From contig CAJUPP010000043.1 in the NCBI GenBank assembly GCA_910588325.1, forward strand, positions 1-33,205: a stretch of 33,205 nucleotides of DNA, read 5' to 3'. This document shows positions 8,814-17,135 of the stretch, in pieces. Origin of the DNA: an uncultured Hungatella sp. (lineage in GTDB: Bacteria > Bacillota > Clostridia > Lachnospirales > Lachnospiraceae). The translations under genes were made by a program, and so were the position numbers. The notes below the pieces were generated by a model that had not been told where the DNA came from, ran no database searches, and saw nothing but the letters and a program-made list of their open reading frames with translations. The first letter of the stretch is position 1. Each line of letters begins with the position of its first letter.

Positions 8814-9827
8814 TTAATCTGTTACAGTCGGAAGTCCTTTGCCCAGCCAGCCGGCGCCGGATTCTTCACTGCCCATTCCGCCGGCCAGGTTATAAGCCTC
8901 ATAGCCTAACATGCGCAGAACAGCCAGAGTCTGGGAAGCGGTCTGTCCGGTGTAGCAATATACAACAACCGGTTTGTCTTTTGGAAGCTGTGCTAACTGC
9001 TCCTGCATTCCTTTACCGAAAGGAATATTGATAGCGCCTGCAATGTGGCCCTCATCATAGTCCTTGGCCTGACGGATGGACAGGATGGTGTAGTCCTCGC
9101 TCTCTGCCTCTACCAGTTCGCCTAAGGAGTCTACCGGGAAATTAAAGGAAGAGAAGGTGTTGGATGTAGCTTCTGCAAAGTAATCGGCAATGGCGGTTTT
9201 GATGGCTTCATCTACTTCGTAAGACTCATCCGGAAGTACGTTCTCCGTGGTCTCGATGTAGTCCTCAAAGCCTTCTGCCTTGGAGATACCGTTATTGTAG
9301 CCGCTCTGGATATTGGTGGTGTATTTGCCGGCCATCGCTAACAGGGCAACTGCCTGGGAAGAGGTCTGGCCACTGTAGCAGTTGATGTACAGCATCACAT
9401 CATCCGGAATTTTTTCCAGGTTCTCTGCAATGGCAGGACCATAAGGAATGTTAACAGCTCCCTTTAAGTGGCCTTCTGCATAAGCGTCTGCCTGACGGAT
9501 ATCAATAATCAGCATATCCTCGCCTGCATCCATCTTGGCAAATAAATCTGCCACATTGATCATGTGTCTGTCTTCCGGGAAATCAGCGAAGTAGCTCATA
9601 GCTGCTTCGGTAACGGAATCCGTAGCGGGAGCCTCAGTTTCAGCCTCTGTCTCAGGAGCCTCGCTCTCAGCCTCAGCCTCTGTCTCAGCTTCTGCTTTGG
9701 TCTCAGCCGCAGTGGTGGGAGCTGCTGTCTGTGCAGCGGTTGTCTCTGAAACAGTCTTGGTGGCACAGCCGGTCATGGTGCTTCCCAGCAGTGCTGCGGT
9801 TAAAATAACAGGTAAGATTTTTTTCAT
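8814..9827 (-). CDS. Lipoprotein with two rhodanese domains, both with active-site Cys
   Basis: Surface-anchored sulfurtransferase of 337 residues. The signal peptide ends in a lipobox at Cys21 (STMTGC). A Thr/Ala/Glu-rich linker (about residues 25-75) would hold the enzyme off the membrane. Rhodanese domain 1 (about 88-192) has 'DIRQADAYAEGHLKGAVNIP' and Cys150 in CYSGQT; domain 2 (about 232-330) has 'SIRQAKDYDEGHIAGAINIP' and Cys291 in CYTGQT. Both persulfide-forming cysteines are thus present, with the same hexapeptide loop, which suggests domain duplication. AGAAGGAG precedes the ATG at 9827; an upstream ATG at 9890 overlaps the preceding gene and is unlikely. It is second in a two-gene operon. 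The sulfur donor (thiosulfate or a persulfide) is inferred. Confidence 0.93.
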   Translation of the reverse strand: MKKILPVILTAALLGSTMTGCATKTVSETTAAQTAAPTTAAETKAEAETEAEAESEAPETEAETEAPATDSVTEAAMSYFADFPEDRHMINVADLFAKMDAGEDMLIIDIRQADAYAEGHLKGAVNIPYGPAIAENLEKIPDDVMLYINCYSGQTSSQAVALLAMAGKYTTNIQSGYNNGISKAEGFEDYIETTENVLPDESYEVDEAIKTAIADYFAEATSNTFSSFNFPVDSLGELVEAESEDYTILSIRQAKDYDEGHIAGAINIPFGKGMQEQLAQLPKDKPVVVYCYTGQTASQTLAVLRMLGYEAYNLAGGMGSEESGAGWLGKGLPTVTD

Positions 9828-9879
9828 GTTTTCTCCTTCTTTCTTTAAATCTGTATGGAAATAATTTGTTCCAACACGT

Positions 9880-10800
9880 TTATGACGCATCCTTTGCAGC
9901 GGGAGCAGCGGCTCCTGCCGGCATCTCTATCGGGTTACTGGAATTGGAAGTCCATTCCAGATAAGCACCGTCGTAAATACGGATGTTGCGGTAGCCGGCT
10001 TCAAAAAGCTGTACGAACACAGGTGCCGCACGCAGAGAAGTCTGGCAGTAGATAATAATTTCCTTTTCCGGAACAATGCCTTCCTGCAGATAGTTAATCT
10101 TGGTAATATCTGTAGTTTTGAATGTCTGATCGCCGGAGAAGAAATTGGTGTTGTAGTCCATCATAACAGAAGTAGGAACTTTTCCGACCTCATAATATTC
10201 TTCCATGCTTCTCACATCCAGAAGAATCACGTTGTCGTCAGGCGAATTGACCTGTGCCAGAACCTCGTCCTGAGTAGCCAGCCAGTTGGAAGAAGGCTCC
10301 TGTGCTGCGAAAACCGCTTCTGCAGGAGCAGGTACCTCTGTGCTGGAAGCCAGATTCTGTGCGTTTATTGCGTTAAATCCGCCATCTACTACTTTGACGT
10401 CGCGGTGTCCGTACATAAACAGGGTCCAGAGAAGACGGGAAGCCCCCATTTTGTTGGAGTCATAGGCAATTACGGTAGTCGTGTTGGAAATACCGTTGGC
10501 CCCCATAACTTTTTCAATTTTCTTTTGGGAGGTCAGCATATTCTTTACCGGAACATTGATGACAATGTCATCGGTAGGGATATTGACCGCACCCTCTACG
10601 TGGCCTGCAGCATAATCTTCAGCGGAGCGGGTATCTACGATGACAACTCCTTCTTTTCCTATGTATTCCGGTAAATCCTTAACGCTTATGATTACCGAAG
10701 GGTCTGTCTGCACGAATGTGTGGGAACTGCAGCCAGAAATTGAGAGAGCCATGAGAACGAACGCTAAAAATAATGCAACTTTTTTCGTACACGGGCGCAT
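9880..10800 (-). CDS. Tandem-rhodanese lipoprotein (SseA/TST-like)
   Basis: Thiosulfate/3-mercaptopyruvate sulfurtransferase-like lipoprotein of 306 residues, with lipobox Cys24 in SISGC. The first rhodanese domain (about 37-150) has 'VDTRSAEDYAAGHVEGAVNIP', but its active-site loop reads AYDSNKMGAS, with Asp114 where Cys would sit; an inactive N-terminal domain is normal in this family. The second domain (about 175-285) carries the catalytic Cys252 in CQTSLRA. The tail is Ala/Pro-rich. AAAGGGGG lies before the ATG at 10800. It is the first gene of the operon, 52 bases upstream of the second rhodanese gene, and its promoter carries the motif shared with the yeeE promoter. Confidence 0.93.
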   Translation of the reverse strand: MRPCTKKVALFLAFVLMALSISGCSSHTFVQTDPSVIISVKDLPEYIGKEGVVIVDTRSAEDYAAGHVEGAVNIPTDDIVINVPVKNMLTSQKKIEKVMGANGISNTTTVIAYDSNKMGASRLLWTLFMYGHRDVKVVDGGFNAINAQNLASSTEVPAPAEAVFAAQEPSSNWLATQDEVLAQVNSPDDNVILLDVRSMEEYYEVGKVPTSVMMDYNTNFFSGDQTFKTTDITKINYLQEGIVPEKEIIIYCQTSLRAAPVFVQLFEAGYRNIRIYDGAYLEWTSNSSNPIEMPAGAAAPAAKDAS

Positions 10801-10891
10801 AAAAAACCCCCTTTCAAATGTGTAATCGTTTGGTGTAGTAATGCGTATCAGTTTGATTGGCAAAAGAGCCTCAATTCTCTTGCTGGTTTCT

Positions 10892-10942
10892 ATTGTACTT
10901 GATTTTGGAGACGTGGGGGTATAGTATTTGCTTATACTGTAT
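10892..10942 (-). promoter_or_regulatory. Promoter of the rhodanese operon with a LysR-type motif
   Basis: On the minus strand a TACAAT -10 box lies at 10892-10897 with no good -35, as expected for an activator-dependent promoter. Upstream, ATACAGTATAAG (10931-10942, minus strand) matches 11 of 12 bases of ATGCAGTATAAG at 19643-19654, upstream of the yeeE promoter. The distance to the -10 is 34 bases here and 33 there. A weak plus-strand promoter for the gene at 11027 (TTGATT 10899-10904, TAGTAT 10922-10927) overlaps. Confidence 0.5.
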
Positions 10943-11026
10943 CTGTTAATTTAATAACGAGGAGGTGGGGCAGGGGGATATAATGATGGAAGAATGTCCG
11001 GGAAAGTAAAGGAGATGTGAGGAAAA

Positions 11027-12643
11027 ATGGCAGCAATGGCAGAGAAAAGGACAAAAGATGTCAGATGGAGAATCGGGGCAGCAGTATATATCGTTTTATT
11101 CAGCCTGGTGTCGCTGGCCTTCCTGGAACGATTTCCTTTTGTTCACTCAGACGAGAGCTGGCTGGCAGGGCTTACCAGGGGGATGATGGAAGAGGGGAGC
11201 ATTGGGGTTACGGAGGCTTTTTTTGATTTGAAGCCCAGGTATCCCCATGGGATAAAGACATTTTTTCATATGATGCAGATGGGGATGATCGCCGTCTTCG
11301 GATATGGGGTACGGTCTGTCAGGCTGTTGTCCTGGTTTGGGGGAGGGGCTGCGCTTTGGATGTGCTTCCTCTGTGGGGAGCGGTTCTTAAACAGCGGAAA
11401 AAAAGGATTTTTTCTCATGATGGTGTTTAGTCTGGATATTCAGTTTCTTTACGCTTCCCATTTTGCCAGGCAGGAGATTTTACTGTGTCTGGTTCAGTGG
11501 ATTTGCCTGTGGAAGCTTTTTTTGCCGGAAGGGGTTTATGACCGTAAGACTGCTGTAATTTTGGGTGTCTGTACCGGCCTGTCCATCGGGCTTCATCCCA
11601 ACAGCTTTCTGATAGGGATAATGAACGGGATGTGTTTCCTCACAGGAGCCTTTAAAGCCAGAAAAGGGGGGAGAAAAAGCCGCTGGTGGAGACCACTGGC
11701 CTGGTATGTCCTGGTGACAGCCGGTTTCGGCGTAGCCTTTGTGGGCTTAAGCTTTTCCATGGACAGGCAGTTTCTTCTGCATTATTTTTCTAACGGCGCG
11801 GCAGAGTTCGGTATAGACGCAGGGGCAGGGGAAAAGTTTCTGGGGTTTTTCGGTTTCCTGGGCAGGCTGTATGAAAGAAACAGTGGAACTTACTATCTTC
11901 CTGATATCCGGTTTCAGTTTTTCCTGTTCGGAGGCAGCCTTCTGATGGCGGCGGCTGTGTATGCAGCCATGGGGCGTGAGACGGGAGAGACGGCAGGGAA
12001 GACAGAGATTCTGTTTGCAGGAGCTGCAGGAATAATGGCGGGGATGATGATAATCGGAAGGTACAATCAGACCAGTATCCTTTTTTTCTTTCCATTTGGC
12101 TATATGGCCGCAGCCATGGCCCTGGAGTTGTTTGAAGGAATGGTGAAGAAGGGGCTGTGGGCATTGCTTCTGGCGGCTGTGTGCGGCCTGTCCGGGGTTC
12201 AGGTTTCAGGGGAGATAAAAAAAGGGGAATATGACAGTTACAGAGAAAAGATACAGGAATTGATTCCGGAAGGCTCTAGGGTTCTGGGAAATCTGAATAT
12301 GGAGTTTTTTATGGAGTATGACTGCCTCAGGGATTACAGGAACCTTCCCTATGCGCTGGAAGGAGAGGGGCTTCAGGCGTATCTGGAAAGGAATCAGATT
12401 GAGTACATCGTGTATCATGAGGAGCTGGATTATCTTTGGGATCACCGTCCCTATTATAACGTGATCTACGGAAACGTAATGTTTGTGGAAGCACTGGGGG
12501 AATACTGCCAAGAAAACTGCCAGAGGGTGGGAAGTTTTGAAGACCCCTGGTACGGAATCCGGGTGGCAGCCTTAAGAGGGCAGGAGGAGTATGCCCAGGT
12601 GACGGTTTACCGAAGGGCCTCCTCCAGCTCTTCTTTTAAATGA
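11027..12643 (+). CDS. GT39/PMT-like polytopic membrane glycosyltransferase
   Basis: A 538-residue membrane protein of the ArnT/PMT superfamily, which transfers a sugar from a polyprenyl-phosphate donor onto a surface acceptor. The first helix is at about residues 16-34, followed by the acidic pair of the first outer loop in HSDESW (Asp42-Glu43), the expected catalytic site. Eight to ten further hydrophobic segments run to about residue 400. The last ~130 residues form a soluble outer domain with 'EYIVYHEEL'. The ATG at 11027 has a TGAGGA site close by; the next Met (residue 4) is an alternative. Its 3' end overlaps the convergent ABC ATPase gene by 37 bp. The donor and acceptor are unknown; it could serve the GT2 enzyme of the neighbouring operon. 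Confidence 0.8.
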   Translation: MAAMAEKRTKDVRWRIGAAVYIVLFSLVSLAFLERFPFVHSDESWLAGLTRGMMEEGSIGVTEAFFDLKPRYPHGIKTFFHMMQMGMIAVFGYGVRSVRLLSWFGGGAALWMCFLCGERFLNSGKKGFFLMMVFSLDIQFLYASHFARQEILLCLVQWICLWKLFLPEGVYDRKTAVILGVCTGLSIGLHPNSFLIGIMNGMCFLTGAFKARKGGRKSRWWRPLAWYVLVTAGFGVAFVGLSFSMDRQFLLHYFSNGAAEFGIDAGAGEKFLGFFGFLGRLYERNSGTYYLPDIRFQFFLFGGSLLMAAAVYAAMGRETGETAGKTEILFAGAAGIMAGMMIIGRYNQTSILFFFPFGYMAAAMALELFEGMVKKGLWALLLAAVCGLSGVQVSGEIKKGEYDSYREKIQELIPEGSRVLGNLNMEFFMEYDCLRDYRNLPYALEGEGLQAYLERNQIEYIVYHEELDYLWDHRPYYNVIYGNVMFVEALGEYCQENCQRVGSFEDPWYGIRVAALRGQEEYAQVTVYRRASSSSSFK

Positions 12644-13323
12644 GAGTGCTGTTTTAAGTTGTCGTAGAAATGGGAGATGCGGTGAGAGCTGCGGCTTAAT
12701 ATGGCTATTCTGGTTCCCAGGGTAAGAGCTTCTTCAATATCGTGGGTTACCAGTATAACCGTGGAATGGTTTTTTAAGGCCAGCTTCTTTAAAGATGCCT
12801 GGAGCTGTGTCCTGGTAAGGTAATCCAGGCTGGAAAATGGCTCATCCATAAGCAGAAGCCTGGGATTTAAGGCCAGTGCCCGGGCCAGGGCGCCCCGCTG
12901 CTTCATACCGCCGGACAGCGTGTGGGGATAGCTGTCCTTAAAGTCCGAGAGGCCGGCCATGGAAAGATAATGGAAAGCCGCAGTCTGACGGTCAGAAGTG
13001 TTTTTACCTATCTTTGCCTTTTTCAGGGCATAGGTAATATTTTTTTCCAGGGTGAACCAGGGAAACAGCTGGTCGAAGCTCTGAAATACCATAACCATCT
13101 GGCCAGAAGGCTTTTCAACCGGCTTTCCCTCAAGAAGGATATTGCCGGAATCGGGTTTCAGAAACCCTCCCATAAGCCGTAGCAGAGTGGTTTTGCCGCA
13201 GCCGCTCTGCCCCAGAATCACCAGAAAATCCCCTTCCCTGACAGTCAGGCTGATATCGGACAGGACTTCGTGGTGGGAAGAACCGTCGGTATATTTTTTA
13301 CATACATGTGTGATTTCTAGCAT
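12607..13323 (-). CDS. SsuB/TauB-type ABC transporter ATPase
   Basis: Cytoplasmic ATP-hydrolysing subunit of a nitrate/sulfonate/taurine-type importer, 238 residues. Walker A is GQSGCGKTT (38-46), the signature is LSGGMKQR (136-143), Walker B is LLLMDEP (156-162), followed by the D-loop SSLD, and the H-loop is His194 in LVTHD. AGGAGGAG precedes the ATG at 13323. It is the last gene of the minus-strand run, nine bases after the permease. Its final 37 bases are antisense to the end of the glycosyltransferase gene. The family is sure; the substrate (sulfonate, taurine, thiamine precursor or another) is not. Confidence 0.93.
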   Translation of the reverse strand: MLEITHVCKKYTDGSSHHEVLSDISLTVREGDFLVILGQSGCGKTTLLRLMGGFLKPDSGNILLEGKPVEKPSGQMVMVFQSFDQLFPWFTLEKNITYALKKAKIGKNTSDRQTAAFHYLSMAGLSDFKDSYPHTLSGGMKQRGALARALALNPRLLLMDEPFSSLDYLTRTQLQASLKKLALKNHSTVILVTHDIEEALTLGTRIAILSRSSHRISHFYDNLKQHSHLKEELEEALR

Positions 13324-13332
13324 ATGCTCCTC

Positions 13333-14121
13333 CTATCCCTTCATTCCCCACCGTTTAATGGTATGATTCTCCAGAATAGAGAAGCATACGTCCTCCACAA
13401 GGATGCCGATGAGGATTACCAGAAGAATTCCTGCAAACAAACCGGCGGTATCCATAAAGGTTCTCTGGTTTAGAAGATACCAGCCGATGCCTCCCTTATT
13501 GCCAACCGCGCCGAATACCATCTCGGCGCTGATTAAGGCACGCCAGGCTCTGGCCCAGCCGATCTTTAAGCCGGAAAGGACATAGCCCATGGAGGCACGG
13601 AGCATGATTTCAAAGGTGATGGCGGCAGGGCCCATGGACAGATTCCTCCCTGCATCCAGATAAATGGCGGGGACAGAAGAAAAACCGGCCAGAAGATTTA
13701 AAAGCATGGGCCACAGAGCGGAATGGATGATGATGGCAAGGACAGCCTTCGTACCGGTTCCAAACCACATGATAATAAGAGGCAGCAGGGCCAGACCAGG
13801 CAGCGGGTGGGCGATGGCTGTCAGGGTATCCATAAAGCTTGCCGCCGCTTTGGAATGGATGGACAAAAGCCCTGCTGCAAGGGACAAAAACAGGGCGATA
13901 AAAAGCCCTGAGCTGATGAGCCACAGGGAGGACAAGGTCTGCCCTAAAAGATTTCCGTAAAACAGATCCTCCCACAAAGTGATGAGGACTGCTTCCACAG
14001 AGGGAAAAAGCATGGGAGATACCTGGGATAATTTAACCCACAGCTCCCATATAAGAAGAAGCAGCAGGCACCAGAAGGCACGTCCAAGGCCTTTTGCATG
14101 TTTTCGGATAAACAGGTTCAT
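13333..14121 (-). CDS. SsuC/TauC-type ABC importer permease
   Basis: Membrane subunit of the same importer, 262 residues with about six hydrophobic segments. The first segment contains 'LLLLIWELWVKLSQVSP', and 'PGLALLPLIIMWFGTG' is typical of the SsuC/TauC/NrtB group. The cytoplasmic coupling loop reads LDAGRNLSMGP in place of the classical EAA sequence, which is normal for this family. GGAGA lies before the ATG at 14121, and only three bases separate it from the stop of the binding-protein gene, so the genes are tightly coupled. Confidence 0.92.
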   Translation of the reverse strand: MNLFIRKHAKGLGRAFWCLLLLLIWELWVKLSQVSPMLFPSVEAVLITLWEDLFYGNLLGQTLSSLWLISSGLFIALFLSLAAGLLSIHSKAAASFMDTLTAIAHPLPGLALLPLIIMWFGTGTKAVLAIIIHSALWPMLLNLLAGFSSVPAIYLDAGRNLSMGPAAITFEIMLRASMGYVLSGLKIGWARAWRALISAEMVFGAVGNKGGIGWYLLNQRTFMDTAGLFAGILLVILIGILVEDVCFSILENHTIKRWGMKG

Positions 14122-14124
14122 AGG

Positions 14125-15090
14125 TTATGGCTGGTCTCCCTTCTGTTTATTTACATTGTCAAAGATAATGGTGTCGAAATCAGGATTCTCTTTTGTCAGC
14201 CCCATTTTCTCCATGGCAGCGCTAAGCTGGGGAATTCCCTCCAGCCGGTTGGAATAGATGGTGCCGTTGTAGGTCATCTGTTCCATCAGGGCTTCCTCCG
14301 AAATCCCGTAGACAGGGGCAAGGATCTGGACGCACTCTTCCATATTTTCATTGATATAGTCAATGGATTCGTCCAGGGCTTCGATAAAGGCATCATACCA
14401 GTCTCTGTGTTCTTCATAAAAATCTGTCATGGCCACACCGCTTATAAAGGTAAACGGCATTCCCATAATCTCTTCTCCTGTAGCTATGACGGACATGCCG
14501 GCCTCAACCTCCTGCTGGATATAGGGAGGAGTGGCCACATGGGCCGTGACCTCCGTATCGGACAAAAGGGCCTGAAGGGCATCTGGGTGGCTCATGGATA
14601 CAAGCTGGCTGTCCAATGCCATGGGATCTCCCAGCTGCTGGTCAGCCAGCATACACAGCAGTACATGCTGGGTACAGCCTGGGGAGAGGATGGCGATTCG
14701 ATCCTGCTTTGTAAAATCAGCCAGGCTTTTTATGTCAGGGCTGCGGGTTACGATAGCTACCTGGTTGGAGCTGATGCCGGTAGCATATTTCCACTCCATG
14801 CCGTTGTCAATGCCGATGAGTACAGGGGCAATCCCCATAAAACCGAAATCCACTTCCCCGTTCATCATGCTTTCACGGATGGCCGTAGGGCCGCCGAACT
14901 GCTGCCAGCTGATGGTGACACCGGGAAGCTTTTTTTCCAGGATTCCTTTTTCTTTCATAATGTTTAAGGGGGCATAGGCGATTCCATACTGTTCGGCAAT
15001 GCCTATGGTAGGTTGTTCTTTTTTCCCGCATCCCCAGAGAGTCAGGGAAGACACAAGAAGAAGGAAGAAAAATGGTCTGATTTTTTTCAT
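14125..15090 (-). CDS. NMT1/THI5-SsuA-type substrate-binding lipoprotein
   Basis: Solute-binding lipoprotein of 321 residues for the SsuBC-like importer. The signal peptide ends in LTLWGC (Cys21). The fold is the periplasmic-binding type II of the SsuA/TauA/NMT1 family, with 'GIAYAPLNIMKEKGI' near the N-terminus, then 'GGPTAIRESMMNGEVDFGFM' and 'KDRIAILSPGCTQH'-like ligand-loop positions. AAAGGAA precedes the ATG at 15090. It begins 56 bases after the GT2/ATP-grasp fusion gene on the same strand. No desulfonating enzyme is encoded nearby, so sulfonate transport is only a guess; the surrounding sulfur genes make a sulfur compound plausible. Confidence 0.9.
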   Translation of the reverse strand: MKKIRPFFFLLLVSSLTLWGCGKKEQPTIGIAEQYGIAYAPLNIMKEKGILEKKLPGVTISWQQFGGPTAIRESMMNGEVDFGFMGIAPVLIGIDNGMEWKYATGISSNQVAIVTRSPDIKSLADFTKQDRIAILSPGCTQHVLLCMLADQQLGDPMALDSQLVSMSHPDALQALLSDTEVTAHVATPPYIQQEVEAGMSVIATGEEIMGMPFTFISGVAMTDFYEEHRDWYDAFIEALDESIDYINENMEECVQILAPVYGISEEALMEQMTYNGTIYSNRLEGIPQLSAAMEKMGLTKENPDFDTIIFDNVNKQKGDQP

Positions 15091-15146
15091 AGTGGATTCC
15101 TTTCTGGTTTTCAGACGTCTGTGGTTTCGATGTATGAAGCATGTAT

Positions 15147-17135
15147 TTATTTATCCGGATAAAGACGGTTTACCAGGTTTTCTCCTGCAGGAGAAAGGAC
15201 CTGGAAGACTTCATAAAACTGCCGGATATGGGAGGCTATGGTATCAGGGGTCCCGGCGATGACTCCATGGCCGAAGCGGGCAGTGGCGTTGCAGGCCTGT
15301 GGTATCTGCTGTCCCGGATGGTAATTGTAACCGCAATCCAGAAGGAAGGGCAGCTTAAGAAGCTGCTCTGTAGGAGTGCAAAAGGCTATGGTTCCCGGAT
15401 GGCAGAAAGTCAGCTGGACGGCAGCGCATTTCTCCAGCCTGTCCGGGCGGAAATCCCTGGGAAGAGTCAGAGTAACGCTGCGCCCAAAGGACAGATCCAT
15501 GACGGCTTCCAGGATGTCAAACCCAGTCAGATAGGGAATGACAACATCTTCGAAAGCCCCTCCGATGCGGCAGGCCAGTTCATTGACCCGGATTCCCTCC
15601 TCGCCGATGAGAAGCTGAAGGTAGAAGGGGCCCTCTGTCAGGCCAAATGCAGCTGCCACCTTCTGGCTCAGCGCCTCAATCTCCTGCAGACGGTTCATGT
15701 GGACAGAGGGAAACCGATGGCCGATGCAGATGCCTATATGGACAGGATCCGGATACAAAAGCCGGTCGGAAACTGTAAGGACGGTCAGGCGGCCTTTGGA
15801 AACCCAGCCGCTTACGGTGATCTCGTCGCTGGGATAAAACTGTTCTGCCAGTGCCTGGGGGCTTCTGGAAAAGGACAGGGTCTTAGGCAGGCAGGATAAA
15901 AGCTGGTCTGCCTGGCTGCATTTGAAAATCCCTCTCTGTCCCTGGGAGTCCAGAGGCTTTATGACAAGAGGCGGAGTCAGGCAGTCCAGATCAGAAGCGG
16001 CTGTGTGCCTGTCGATCAGCTTCCAGGGAGCTGTGGGGATGTTGTGATCAGCCAAAATCTGCTTCATTATCTTTTTGTTGGTGACAGACAAAGCCTTTTG
16101 TGGGCTTAAAAAAGAAGGAAGCCCCAGACAGCTGGAGACGCAGGCAGCCGTGTATACCGGCTGGTCTGTTCCCATAGTCATGACGGCATCCACATGTTCC
16201 ATTCTGGCAGCTTTTGTACATCCGTCGACATCAAAGGTGCTGGTCCGGCAGTGGACATGGGCATAATCCGCGCCGGGAGGATGGGGTGTATAATCCGCCA
16301 GGATGACTCTGTAACCGTTGTCCCTGGCCCGTTTTACAGCGTGAAGCTGGCAGTTGGAGCCGCCTAAAATCATGATGGATGATTCCTCGTACAAGGTAGA
16401 AGACCTCCTTTTTTGTGATGGAAATACATATGCAAATGGGCCGTAAAACCGGATAATGTTCCAGTATAATGCCAAAAGCTTTTTCAGTGTATAGCCGCTG
16501 CGGCCGTAGGGCCTGGGCCGGGCAGGATAGTAAAGCGTCACAGCCCTTCTGGGGCGGGAGAATACGGCGGCGGACAGGTAAAAGAATCCGGCAGCCTGAC
16601 CGGAAATCTCCGCGGCCAGTTCCCCTGTCATGATGCGGAAGCTGCTGACCTTTATGTGGGAAGGCAGCTTTAAGAGAACCCGAAACAGCAGATCTCTCAT
16701 ATGGCTTCCCAGGATCCGGACAGGGGAGCCGCCGCCGGTTAAAGAGGGCTGCAGCCGGGAATCCGCCCTGGGAACAGCGTATACAATGTCAAATCCCTTT
16801 AAAATGGCTTGGTACAGGCTAAGAAGGGTGGCGGGGCTGTGCTGCAGGTCATCATCCATGGTGGCAATATACCGGCAGCTTCCGGCATGACAAAGCCCGC
16901 ATAATACAGCATTCTGCTGGCCGTAATTATGTTTCAGCCGGATAAGGGTGACATGGGGCAAACGGCAGTTTTTCCTTAGCCAGGAGGAGATATTTTCCGG
17001 ATTGCCGTCGTCAACCAGATAGATATGATACGTGCATACAGGGGTAAAAACCGTATGAATCTGGCGAATCAGCTCAGCCACTGACCGGGTGGAGCCAAAC
17101 ACCGGGATCACGATTCCCAGGGTAATATTATCCAT
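15147..17135 (-). CDS. GT2 glycosyltransferase fused to an ATP-grasp ligase
   Basis: A 662-residue two-domain protein. Residues 1-235 are a family 2 glycosyltransferase of the ArnC/DPM1 type: 'VIPVFGS' at 9, LVDDGNPE at 40, the donor-site MDDDLQHSP at 93, SSFRIM at 164, and the polyprenyl-phosphate-transferase signature RPYGRSGYTLKKL at 208. It lacks the C-terminal helices many relatives have. Residues 252-662 are an ATP-grasp domain of the carbamoyl-phosphate/amino-acid ligase type: a 'MILGGS' pre-ATP-grasp opening, the nucleotide loop VIKPLDSQGQRG (391) and the metal-binding RVNELACRIGGAFED (516). The frame is unbroken across the join. The gene starts eight bases inside the end of the aminotransferase gene. 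A protein that both makes a lipid-linked sugar and ligates an acyl or aminoacyl group to it is possible, but that is inference. Confidence 0.88.
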   Translation of the reverse strand: MDNITLGIVIPVFGSTRSVAELIRQIHTVFTPVCTYHIYLVDDGNPENISSWLRKNCRLPHVTLIRLKHNYGQQNAVLCGLCHAGSCRYIATMDDDLQHSPATLLSLYQAILKGFDIVYAVPRADSRLQPSLTGGGSPVRILGSHMRDLLFRVLLKLPSHIKVSSFRIMTGELAAEISGQAAGFFYLSAAVFSRPRRAVTLYYPARPRPYGRSGYTLKKLLALYWNIIRFYGPFAYVFPSQKRRSSTLYEESSIMILGGSNCQLHAVKRARDNGYRVILADYTPHPPGADYAHVHCRTSTFDVDGCTKAARMEHVDAVMTMGTDQPVYTAACVSSCLGLPSFLSPQKALSVTNKKIMKQILADHNIPTAPWKLIDRHTAASDLDCLTPPLVIKPLDSQGQRGIFKCSQADQLLSCLPKTLSFSRSPQALAEQFYPSDEITVSGWVSKGRLTVLTVSDRLLYPDPVHIGICIGHRFPSVHMNRLQEIEALSQKVAAAFGLTEGPFYLQLLIGEEGIRVNELACRIGGAFEDVVIPYLTGFDILEAVMDLSFGRSVTLTLPRDFRPDRLEKCAAVQLTFCHPGTIAFCTPTEQLLKLPFLLDCGYNYHPGQQIPQACNATARFGHGVIAGTPDTIASHIRQFYEVFQVLSPAGENLVNRLYPDK

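Noticed and set aside
14098..14967. Long open frame on the plus strand (about 290 codons) through the SsuA-like gene
   Set aside because: It is exactly antisense to a well-supported lipoprotein gene, lacks a ribosome site and has no recognisable domain.
15112..15121. Palindrome CAGACGTCTG between the fusion gene and the SsuA-like gene
   Set aside because: A single 10-bp palindrome without a promoter context or a second copy seen in the window; could be chance.
15141..15899. Plus-strand open frame of about 250 codons through the ATP-grasp domain
   Set aside because: Antisense to the fusion gene, where conserved ATP-grasp motifs are on the minus strand.
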